This document shows positions 1 to 8,300 of a stretch of DNA of 13,476 nt, in pieces. Made by a program: the position numbers and the translations under genes. The notes under the pieces were generated by a model. The model was not told where the DNA came from, made no database searches, and saw only the letters and a list, made by a program, of their open reading frames with translations. Positions within the stretch are counted from its first letter, which is position 1, and the number at the start of each line of letters is the position of its first letter. The stretch is from Planctomycetota bacterium (GTDB taxonomy: Bacteria; Planctomycetota; Planctomycetia; Planctomycetales; Planctomycetaceae). The stretch spans positions 1-13,476 of the forward strand of contig JAEYWB010000058.1 in NCBI GenBank assembly GCA_023429275.1, read 5' to 3'.

Positions 1-2425
1 AGCGGTAGGAGACCGTGATCTCGGGGTCCACCTCGACCGCCTGCACGACGAGCTTCTGGGCGTCAATCAGCGATTGAAGCAGGTCGCGCCGGTAGAAGAC
101 GTCGCGGTATTCGCCCACCTCGGCAAACCGGGCGGGCTGGTCCGCCTCGCCCGTGTTGAAATGCCATCCGAGCCAGCGGTCGACGCCGTCTCCGCGGGAG
201 TCGAAGTTGCCGAGGGGATGCCAGCCGATCCACTCCCATTCCCCCTTCGCGGGGGCGGAGCCGATGAACAGCGTAAAGAGGGGTTTGACCTCGTCGACCG
301 CCTGGCGGACATCCGACGTGACCGAGGCGACTTCCCCGCCGCGGCGGACGGTCGTTTCGACCGACTCGCCCGGACGGCGGGCGTGAACGAAATCATAGAA
401 GGCTTTCGGGGTGCGGATGCCGATCGCTTCCCCGGCCCGGACGACCGAGATCACCTCATCCCCGGCCTTGAAGGTGGAACGGACCGGGGCCTCCGTCACG
501 ACGAGCTTTTCGCCCCGCTGGTGAATCGAAAGCCCGGGGATCCGGCCATGCCGGTCGAGCGTCTTCTCGGCGAGATCGGCCATGGTCCAGATCGCCGTCG
601 TCCGGTCGTCGGCGACCGAGGCGAGCATCCGGCCGTCCTGCGAGAACGAGAGGCCCCGGACCTGTTCGGTATGCCCCGAGCACCACCGCAGCCCTTCGCC
701 GGAATCCCCCCGGAAGATCTGAAGCAGCGGCTGGCCGCGGACGTGAGAGGCGACGGCGATGAGCGGGACCGGGCACGCCGCCGAAGCGGGGCAGAATGTG
801 AACGCGGTCGCGACCTGTTCCGCTCCCAGGTCGAGCTCGAGCGGATCCTGGTCGGGACGGCGGACCGTCAGGGAACCGGGCTTGGTGAACTCGGCGGACC
901 AGCCTTCCGCGGCAGCAACGGCCGGCTTCCAGTCGTCGCCGGCGGGACCGACCTGCCGGCCGGGGAGGTCCATGACAAGGGATTCACCCGCGGCCCCTTC
1001 CACCCCTCGGCGGGACGGTGTCAGCTTCAGTCCCCACTTCTCGCCGGAGCGGACGAAGGCGACCCCCTCGAACGCGAGGCCCGTGCTGGCGAGGACCTGC
1101 ATCCGGGGCTTCTCGGCCCCTCCGCGAACAAGGTCATCGACCGAATAGATCTCGATTTCGTTCCGTTCGTTCCCCGCGACGGCAAGCTTCCGGCCGTCGG
1201 GAGAGGCCGCGAGAGCGGTCTGCCGGATCGCCGCGCTCCAGGGGAGTGGAAACTCCCGGACGGTCTTGACCGGCGAGGTGAGGCTCGCGAGGACGAGACG
1301 GTATTCGCCGCGTCCGTTCTCGAGATAACGGGTGACCACAAACGCGGCATGGCCGGGAGAACCGCCAGACCCGGGGATCACGACCGCCGTCCCCGGAAGG
1401 TTCTGAACGCGGCCATGGACCGAGTCGATCTGTGCCGCCTGAAAGTCCTGGCGCTTCAGCGCCGTGAGCCGTCCCCCCGCGCCGGAGGGGAGCGTCCAGA
1501 CACCGACTTCCGCATGCGCCCCGGTCAGGAGCTTCTGAGAGGGTCCCGCCCCCGGCAGCGACACGACGGAGAGCAGATTGGGATTCGATTGGACGCTCGC
1601 GACCTGGCCGGTCTCGACGTCCCACACGCGGAACTGGTCGTCACCCCAGGCAAGCGCCACGCGGGCCTGTTTCGGGTTCGCTCCGGTGCTCCAGGCGGTG
1701 AGTCCCGGGCGGAATCCCTGAAGCTTCGGCAGCGGCACCCAGTCCTTGCCGGCGGCATCGGGGACCTTCTTGAGGTCGGCGATTTCCGACCGCTCGGCGA
1801 CGTTCCAGAAACGGACCTGGGCCGCCAGATCGCTCGATCCTTCCACCCGCTCTTCGGCGATGGAAACGAGCTCAGGAGTCGCTCCGCGGCTCCCCCGAAC
1901 GAACGCAAGAGACTGGACCGGCCCGCGATGTCCGCGGAGGATCGTGCATTTGCGGGTCGGCGTGTGGAAGACGTAGATCAGCCCTTCGTCGAGATGCGAG
2001 GCCGCACTGAGCAGGCCGGCCGGCAGGACCCATCCGCTCTGCCGTTCTCCCGACATGTCGCGCGTGTGGCCCTGGCCCGCCGCGGCGAGCCATTCCCCGT
2101 CGGGGGAAAGGGCCATCGCGTTGAGGCCGCCGTAGAGACCCGATCCGGTCGGCACCCGGAGAGCGGCGCCGGCACTCGACTGAAACCGTCCGTTGGCGTC
2201 GACGTTCCAGACCTGGATGAGCTTGTCCCACCCGGTGGCGTAAAGGTGTGCGCCATCGGGGCTGAACTCGATGGCACTGACATAACTTCTCGGCCCGCCC
2301 GTCTCGAGACGCAACAGCGGCGACGCATCGCCCGGTGGAAGGACGGGGTCGGCGGCGAGCCCTTGTCGCGGGACAGAGGCGGCGATCAGGAGGGCCGTCA
2401 GAATGACCGAAGCGGTGTGCATCAT
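1..2425 (-). CDS. Exported WD40-repeat protein with PDZ-like domain (3' end beyond window)
   Basis: The first 808 codons are present with no stop; the C-terminus lies beyond the left edge. The start is ATG at 2425, with a GAGAGG ribosome site nine bases upstream; a second ATG follows directly. A signal peptide (about residues 1-25, ending GLAAD) indicates export. WD40 blades are seen near residues 50-75 (SPDGAHLYATGWDKLIQVW), 105-125, 150-190, 250-270, 405-428 and 590-612 (SQDGRMLASVADDRTTAIW), with weaker blades between. Residues about 640-705 look PDZ-like (GDEVISV ... RRPGESVETTVRRGGE). Residues about 729-790 carry WIGWHPLGNFDSRGD, DRWLGWHFNTG and FYRRDLL, matching the 'W-TPEGYY ... IGW-VN ... 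FYRPD' module that known WD40/caspase proteins have between repeats and peptidase. WD40 blades are usually protein-docking platforms. A periplasmic scaffold role is inferred; any catalytic domain would lie outside the window. Confidence 0.93.
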   Translation of the reverse strand, partial: MMHTASVILTALLIAASVPRQGLAADPVLPPGDASPLLRLETGGPRSYVSAIEFSPDGAHLYATGWDKLIQVWNVDANGRFQSSAGAALRVPTGSGLYGGLNAMALSPDGEWLAAAGQGHTRDMSGERQSGWVLPAGLLSAASHLDEGLIYVFHTPTRKCTILRGHRGPVQSLAFVRGSRGATPELVSIAEERVEGSSDLAAQVRFWNVAERSEIADLKKVPDAAGKDWVPLPKLQGFRPGLTAWSTGANPKQARVALAWGDDQFRVWDVETGQVASVQSNPNLLSVVSLPGAGPSQKLLTGAHAEVGVWTLPSGAGGRLTALKRQDFQAAQIDSVHGRVQNLPGTAVVIPGSGGSPGHAAFVVTRYLENGRGEYRLVLASLTSPVKTVREFPLPWSAAIRQTALAASPDGRKLAVAGNERNEIEIYSVDDLVRGGAEKPRMQVLASTGLAFEGVAFVRSGEKWGLKLTPSRRGVEGAAGESLVMDLPGRQVGPAGDDWKPAVAAAEGWSAEFTKPGSLTVRRPDQDPLELDLGAEQVATAFTFCPASAACPVPLIAVASHVRGQPLLQIFRGDSGEGLRWCSGHTEQVRGLSFSQDGRMLASVADDRTTAIWTMADLAEKTLDRHGRIPGLSIHQRGEKLVVTEAPVRSTFKAGDEVISVVRAGEAIGIRTPKAFYDFVHARRPGESVETTVRRGGEVASVTSDVRQAVDEVKPLFTLFIGSAPAKGEWEWIGWHPLGNFDSRGDGVDRWLGWHFNTGEADQPARFAEVGEYRDVFYRRDLLQSLIDAQKLVVQAVEVDPEITVSYR

Positions 2426-2452
2426 GGGAGGAAACCTCTCCAGGCTACCGGC

Positions 2453-2482
2453 AGTATCCCTCCGCCTTTGACATGCCGTCAA
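2453..2482 (-). promoter_or_regulatory. Sigma-70-like promoter candidate for the WD40 gene
   Basis: On the minus strand, TTGACG (2477-2482, five of six matches to the -35 consensus) and GATACT (2453-2458, four of six to the -10 consensus) are separated by 18 bases. Transcription would begin roughly 20 bases before the ATG at 2425. The gap to the kinase gene is 250 bases, so a separate promoter for the WD40 gene is reasonable. The rest of this gap (2483-2675) shows no gene and no strong terminator. It is judged by eye, and the sigma-factor preference of the host is unknown. Confidence 0.4.
2468..2482. promoter_or_regulatory. Perfect inverted repeat overlapping the -35 box; operator candidate
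   Basis: TTGAC and GTCAA flank a five-base spacer, making a perfect 5-5-5 dyad that includes the candidate -35 hexamer of the WD40 gene promoter. Such placement is typical of a repressor site, because a dimeric regulator bound there would block RNA polymerase. No regulator gene is visible in the window. A 5-base arm can occur by chance. Confidence 0.3.
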
Positions 2483-2675
2483 TGAGGGGGGTGCCGCCTG
2501 AAAAGGACGAATCATCAAGGGGTGCGGAATCAGGCCAGGGCGATTGTCGAGCGGACTTCAGAAAGGTTGCGTGCAAATCGACCGAAGCGTCCGGATTCGG
2601 GCATTTCGGAGCCTGACGAGCTCGCCCCCGGCCGTTTGTGAAGTTTCGATAAGGACCCTGCGGACCTGCCGGGGC

Positions 2676-5120
2676 CTACTGTTCTACGTCGTCGGTGAGC
2701 AGCACGATTCGAAACCCGATGTTCGTATCGAGGTCGATTCCGCCGGCCGAAATGCCCGGAAGGACGTTCAACGTTCCCGGGTAATTGAGATCGTCTTTCT
2801 TCTGAATCCGCATCTCCGAACCATCCTCCACCAGCCACAGGACCTTGTCCCTGACCTGGGCGGGACCGCGGAGCCGGGCCTCGTACAGATGCTCGGTCAG
2901 CGTCTTGTCGTCGACGGAGGGAATCCCCCGGCGGCAGAGGTCGCGGAGGTTGACGTCGGGTTGCCGGAGCGTGGCGGTCATTTCCGTCGGCCACTCGCCG
3001 GTCTTGAGCAGGGGATACCAGCAGCCGTACGGAGAGCATTTCTTCCACGTCCGGCCGCTCGGCTCGGTCAGTTCGCTCTCGGCGGGGCCCGCCCCGATCA
3101 GGACGTCGACATTCGTCCCGGCGATCTCCGTTCGCATCGGGCTGAGGCTTCTGAGGTCCTCCCCCGGGATCTCGGCGGCAGGACGTGCGAACCGCGCCTG
3201 CAGCGTCCGGAGGAAGTCGTAGTAACCGGCCGACAGCTCCCACTCTTCCGTCGTCGGCAGGCTGGCGGCCTTCCCGCCGAGCCACTGCGCGAAACGCTGG
3301 GCCTCCAGGACGTAGACCTCCGTCACCGCGAGGTCCTCGGCTTCCGGTTCGAGGTTCTCCCAGCTCCGCTCGCCCGCCTTCCGGGGAATCAGCTCGAAAT
3401 CGGGAACCTGCCGGGCGAACTCGCCGAAGAGGGAGTACGAGACCGGGCGCTCCATCACGTAGAACGTCCGGATCAGCACGTTGTTTTCGATCGAACGGGG
3501 GACGAGCCGGAAGCGGACCGCCTTGCCGCCGACACGCCGCTCGAGGATCGCCGCGTAGAGCTTCGCTTCGACCCGGCACAGCCACGAATCGGGGGCTTCT
3601 GCGAAGCCGAGTTTCCTGAGGTCCTCAGGCAGCCAGGGCTCCGGACGGACGACTTCGAGCTGAAGGTTCTTCTCGAAACTCGTCGACTGGCTGGGAAGGC
3701 TCGCCCGCAGCGTCACCGGGATCGTCGTGCCGGCCGGCATGTTGAGGTCGGGGATCGAGATCGCAAATGTGTGGCTCGCCGCAATGGGCGACCCGCCCGC
3801 GGGCTCGAAGCGGATCGACTTCGGCGGGTCGACCGGCGCGAACTCGACGGCGGTGTCGCGAGGAAGATCGTCGAGCCGGAATGTCACCTCGACACTTTCC
3901 CCGGCCGTGACCTGGACCGTCTCGCCCGGCTGCAGGACTTCGCTCTGCATGTTGCGATTGACGAACAGGGCCGCCACCGGCTGAATCGTGGGCTGGGGCT
4001 TCAGCCGCCCGAACGCGAACACCGTAACGGCGACCACCAGTCCCAGGCCGAGCAGCATCCACGGCCAGAACGCCGACGACTCCTGAGGAGTGGTGAAATG
4101 CGGGTGCGGCTTCGTGTCGCCCCGTCCGCTGAGGTGAAATTCATCGGTGTCGATCAGCTCGGTCGGACGGAGCGTCTGCCCCAGGTTCGCCGGCCGCCTG
4201 GACTCCGCAGGAGCCGCGGGGGGGGCTGTGGCCGCGAGGTACCGGTCGCGGACTTCGGTCATCGTCGCCGGGCGGCGGGCCGGGTCCTTCGCCAGGCACT
4301 GCATGACGAGCTCTTCCACCGCCGCGGGATAGCTGCGGTCGGGGGCGACCTGAGCGAACGGGGGGGGAGGACTGTTCGTGATGGCATACACCGACTCCGC
4401 CAGTGCCATGTGCGACATGTCGGACTGCGGGAACGGGACCCGGCCGGTCATCATCTGGTACAGGATCACGCCGAACGCGTAGATGTCCGACGAGAAGGTC
4501 GTGACCGGCGTCGCCTTGAGGAGCTCGGGAGCCATGTACTCGACGGTCCCCGCGCCGTCCTGCGTGCGGTTCCGCTGGGTTCCCTTGGCGTCGAGCTTGG
4601 CGGCGATCCCGAAGTCGAGCAGGACGAACTTTCCCGCCCCCCCGGTCAGCGTTGCTCCCGACTTGCCGGTCGGTGTCTTCAGAATGATGTTGCGGGGCTT
4701 GAGATCGCGGTGAATGAGGTTGTCGTCATGGGCGCTTGCGAGCGCGTCACCGACCTCGCTGACGAACTTCCGCAGCTGCTCGGGAGTGAGCCGGCTTCCC
4801 TGTCGCTTGAAGAGCTTTTCGAGGTCCTCGCCGTGGAGGAACTCCATGACGAGGTAGGCGAGCCCCTTGTCGTTGCCGTAGTCGCTGACCTGGACGATAT
4901 GATCGTGCTTGACCTCGGCGGCGAGCTTCGCCTCCTTCATGAACTCGCGGTAAGAGAGCCCGACCTTGACCGCGACAGGGGCATTGAACTTCTTGTCGAT
5001 TCCCCGGTAGATCGCGCCGAACCCGCCTCGATCAATGAACTTGTCGAGAAGATAGCGACCGTCCAGCTCCCGCCCGACGAGCCCTTCGAGGTCTTCTGCG
5101 TTCAGCTCGCCGATCGACAT
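2676..5120 (-). CDS. Transmembrane Ser/Thr protein kinase with periplasmic FGE-fold domain
   Basis: Complete, 814 residues. The start is ATG at 5120, with AAGAGG eight bases upstream. Residues about 20-296 are a Hanks-type kinase: loop RGGFGAIY (31-38, with Asp30 where the first loop glycine usually sits), VAVK with Lys52, HRDLKPRN (Asp139), DFG (169-171) and GTVEYMAPE (191-199). All catalytic residues are present, so it should phosphorylate Ser/Thr in the cytoplasm. A linker (297-350) contains QTLRPTELI. One membrane helix spans about 352-371, followed by an Ig-like beta region (about 380-495). Residues about 545-808 match the FGE-sulfatase/SUMF1 fold: FYVMERPVSYSLFGEF, EAQRFAQWLGG, LPTTEEWELSAG and a final IGFRIVLL. 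The paired active-site cysteines of true formylglycine-generating enzymes are not seen, so a binding or sensor role is more likely than catalysis. Kinase-FGE fusions are known in bacteria. The kinase identity is secure; the FGE-fold call is good. Confidence 0.96.
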   Translation of the reverse strand: MSIGELNAEDLEGLVGRELDGRYLLDKFIDRGGFGAIYRGIDKKFNAPVAVKVGLSYREFMKEAKLAAEVKHDHIVQVSDYGNDKGLAYLVMEFLHGEDLEKLFKRQGSRLTPEQLRKFVSEVGDALASAHDDNLIHRDLKPRNIILKTPTGKSGATLTGGAGKFVLLDFGIAAKLDAKGTQRNRTQDGAGTVEYMAPELLKATPVTTFSSDIYAFGVILYQMMTGRVPFPQSDMSHMALAESVYAITNSPPPPFAQVAPDRSYPAAVEELVMQCLAKDPARRPATMTEVRDRYLAATAPPAAPAESRRPANLGQTLRPTELIDTDEFHLSGRGDTKPHPHFTTPQESSAFWPWMLLGLGLVVAVTVFAFGRLKPQPTIQPVAALFVNRNMQSEVLQPGETVQVTAGESVEVTFRLDDLPRDTAVEFAPVDPPKSIRFEPAGGSPIAASHTFAISIPDLNMPAGTTIPVTLRASLPSQSTSFEKNLQLEVVRPEPWLPEDLRKLGFAEAPDSWLCRVEAKLYAAILERRVGGKAVRFRLVPRSIENNVLIRTFYVMERPVSYSLFGEFARQVPDFELIPRKAGERSWENLEPEAEDLAVTEVYVLEAQRFAQWLGGKAASLPTTEEWELSAGYYDFLRTLQARFARPAAEIPGEDLRSLSPMRTEIAGTNVDVLIGAGPAESELTEPSGRTWKKCSPYGCWYPLLKTGEWPTEMTATLRQPDVNLRDLCRRGIPSVDDKTLTEHLYEARLRGPAQVRDKVLWLVEDGSEMRIQKKDDLNYPGTLNVLPGISAGGIDLDTNIGFRIVLLTDDVEQ

Positions 5121-5292
5121 TTGGGCGGCCTCTTCGCGTGTAGATCGACACCATCCACTACAACCACAACCTCCAACCTGGAGCGGCCTTCTGGATCCCT
5201 CACTCTCCCGCGAATCCGGCGGGACGTTCGAGTCGCGTTTGCCGCGGCCCGTCGGTACGGATCACCGGCGAATGGGAAAGCCGCGTCCCACT

Positions 5293-5325
5293 CCATGATA
5301 CCGCCAATTGACGGGGATACCATGG
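5293..5325 (-). promoter_or_regulatory. Stem-loop in the minus-strand transcript upstream of the kinase gene
   Basis: Read as minus-strand RNA, this 33-base segment folds into a stem of 13 positions. It starts CCAUGGUAUC and ends GGUAUCAUGG, has one C-C mismatch and two G-U pairs, and closes on a seven-base loop, GUCAAUU. The wobble pairs become mismatches on the opposite strand, so the fold fits the transcribed strand. No U-run follows, so it is not a standard intrinsic terminator. It lies between the vWA stop (5386) and the kinase ATG (5120), and could be an RNA-processing or stability element, a leader structure, or chance. Confidence 0.4.
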
Positions 5326-5351
5326 CGGGAGGTGAGGAGCCCGCGGATCCG

Positions 5352-5365
5352 GCAGGCACGCCTGC
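5352..5365. repeat. Short GC-rich palindrome just after the vWA gene
   Basis: The palindrome GCAGGC-AC-GCCTGC lies 20 bases after the stop codon of the vWA gene. In RNA it gives at least a 5-bp stem with a four-base loop, extendable through flanking CCGG segments. No T-run follows on the minus strand, so factor-independent termination is doubtful. It may be one copy of a dispersed intergenic repeat, which a genome-wide count would show. Confidence 0.28.
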
Positions 5366-5385
5366 TACGGCGCCGGAGCGGGGCG

Positions 5386-8300
5386 TTACTGCTCTTTATC
5401 CCATTTTTCGATGAATAGCGGACTCTCCAGGGTGCGGGCCTCCCGATCGAGCGACGTCCGGGACGTCACGGCGATTCGCGCGTCCGCAGGCTCGAACGCG
5501 TCACCGATCTCAAAGTCGTAGATGATCTGCCGCTGCATCCGGTAAAAACGGCTCTTCCAGCCGAACTCCCCGGGGCGGAACCGGGACTCCACCTGCGAGC
5601 GGCTTCCGAGCTCGACCCGCACGTCGGCGATGTTTCCCTCACCCGCCCCGTCGTTCGCCTGGAGTTTCACCAGGACGCGCCCCGGCTGATGCTCGGCCGT
5701 CATGGTGAGAGATCCTTCGGGCCAGTCCGGGATCGTGACCCGCTGCGGCTCCTTGACCGCGATGCCGAGCGGCCACTGCTGGTCGGGCTCGGTCCGCGTC
5801 ATTTTCCAGGAGGCTCGAACCTCCGGCATCTTCTCCACCGGCCAGTTGCGGAGTTCCATCTGCCAGACCGGAATGGACTGGTCGGGAGCGAGCCGCCACA
5901 GCCGGGAGAGCGGCGCGGTCGTTCCCTGCGGAACGACCTCGATCCGGATCTCCGCCGGCCGGTCGATCATCCCGAGCCGGTCATCCCGGTCGAGCGAGAG
6001 CTCGAGAGAAGCGGTCCCCTTCTCCCGGTCGAGGTTGGCCTTCAGGTATCCGAACCGCGTCGGCTCCGCCGGCCCCAGCGGGCTCGTGTCCCGGACGCGG
6101 GTGAACAGCTGCGGCGGCGGCCGGCGCTGAACGAGACGAAGCCCCGGGAAGTCGAGGTCCAGCTCGAGCCGCTCTCCGCCATCGATCCGGGCGGGAAAAG
6201 GCCCCAGGCCGGGAAACGTCACTTCGTAGCGCCCCGGGGAGAGTTTCTCGACCGGCACCTTGAGCTCCCTCGAGACCGCCTCGCCGGGAGGACTCCTGCG
6301 GGCGACCTCGTAGGGCCTCGCCTTCATGACCTTCTCGATCGTCTCGGCCAGCTTCGCCCCGGTCGGCGCCTCATGGAACTTTCCGTTCGCCTCGGCGGCG
6401 AGCGTCGAGAGCGCCTCGATGTCGTCCTGCTGCTCGACCCCGAAGGCGACGATGTGCAGCGACAGCTCCTTGTGATTGGAGAGGAGCTCGCGGACCGCCT
6501 GGTAACGAACGCCCGGGTTGTCCTTGTCGCGGTATTCGTCGTTGAACGACCCGTCGCAGATGGCGACGATCACGCCCCCCCGCTTCTGGTCGATCAGCGA
6601 CTGGGCGGCCAGGAGGATCGAGCCCAGAAGCGGCGTGTTGCCATACGGCTGCAGCCGCTGGATCTGCTTCATGATCCGGTCGTATTGATCGCCGACGAGC
6701 CGGCCGGGCCGGACGAAGATTTCGAAATCGTTCTTCCATCCGTCGCCGGCCGTGATGGTTCCGGGGACCGGGTCTGTCCAGTCGAGATTCACATCGGTCT
6801 GCGTGGGATCCTTCCTGGCCCGGGCGCGGTGGCCGTACGCCATGAATCCGACGATATGTGGCTCTTTCTCGTCGCGGAGTGCCGGGCCGGAGTGCAGCGC
6901 CTGGATCGCCTCGATGAGCGCCCGCTTGCCGACCTGGAAGCGGGTTTCGTTCCCCTTGAACTTCTCCGCCATGCTCAGCGAGCAGTCGAGCATCAGCAGC
7001 GTGTCCCGGCGATCGGCCCCCGACACGACGATCTGACCGAAGGGGGACGGCGGCCGGTATTGCTCCTCGATCGAGTCGGGCGGGCAGGGATCGACCATGA
7101 GAAGGTCGTCCTGCTCGTCCCAGAACCGTCCGCGGAAGAGGAGCCGCGGGCGGATGCCGATCGTCGCACATTCTGACGCGGCGGCGGCCCGTTCCTTTCG
7201 AATCGAGAAGCCGACCTCGGGAGCCGATGCGGTGACCGATCGGCGTCCCTTCGGAACGAATGCGAGCGTCGCCGCGCCGTTCGCCCGCTCGTCCTGCGCA
7301 GGTTCCTGCAGCCAGAGCGAGAAGACTCCGGGGGGGATCTGCTCGTTCGCCTCCGTGGCGATCTGCGCATCCCGCTGGGCGACGAGTCCGAGGTCGACGA
7401 CCCCCTTGGGGGGAACGATTCTCAGCCGGGCCGTCTGGCGGGCCGCGAGGCGTGCGGCGGCGTCGTCAATCGCCCGCTTCAGGGGCGCGAGAGAGAGACG
7501 GTCGGACTGCCGGCCGGCGGCCCGCAGGCACTGCTCCGCCGCCTGGACATACCACGGCTCGCGGTCGGAGGGCTTGACGGTTCCCCAGAAGTCCTCGATG
7601 TACCGTTCCGCCTGAAGGACGCAAAGGGCTCCGAGGTCGAAGTCCCGCCGACGGCGGACCGGGTCGCGCTCGATCGAGAAGAGGCACGCGTCGTCGCCGT
7701 GCAGCGTCCGCCCGGCATGCTCCGCCCGGACCAGCGTCCGCAGGACGGCGGGCATCGAGTCCGACGAAGCGGGAACCGGCTGGGCGCGGTCGACCCTCTC
7801 GCGAAGCTCCCGCCGGACTCCCTCGCCAAGCTGCGTCAGCAGCGCGACCTGCTTTCGCGGGTCGACGACGGCGTTCTTCCAGGTGACCCACCGTTCGTGC
7901 ATCGCGGCGTCGTCCGCACCGAGCGAGAGGCTCTGAAGCGCCCAGAGCGACTGCCAGCAGCCGTCGACTCCGGTCCGGTCGTCTCCGTTCCACTCCGCAG
8001 CCGCTCCCACAGGGACTTTCTGCGCGTTGACCTGAAGGATGCGGTCACTCTGCTCGAGATCCGCAAACAATCCGCGCCGCGTCTCGGCCGAAAGCCCCGA
8101 CCATTGCAGGGCGTTCCGCAGCCGAAGCCAGTGGAAGTACTGGGCCTGGCCCTGCTCGATCCCGGCCTGGGGGCTCGTGGCCGTGTCGGAGGCGGCCGAG
8201 CCGATCAATCCCTGGGCGTGCCGGCTGAGGCGTCCCTGCAGGGCTCCGATCCCCCGTTCCGGGTCGTTCAGCGACGGCACGAGGGCCTTGATCTCCTCCA

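Noticed and set aside
2676..3488. FGE-fold C-terminus as the variable target of a diversity-generating retroelement
   Set aside because: FGE/C-type lectin folds are known targets, but there is no reverse transcriptase, no template repeat and no adenine-rich variable codon pattern near the C-terminus.
5293..5365. The two hairpins after the vWA gene as intrinsic terminators
   Set aside because: Neither is followed by a U-run in the minus-strand transcript.
74..5414. Two very long open frames on the plus strand (74-2485 and 2544-5414), and similar ones opposite the vWA and TssM-like genes
   Set aside because: They lie opposite genes with clear domain motifs and encode Arg/Pro/Gly/Asp-rich sequence with no recognisable domain, as expected for antisense frames in high-GC DNA.
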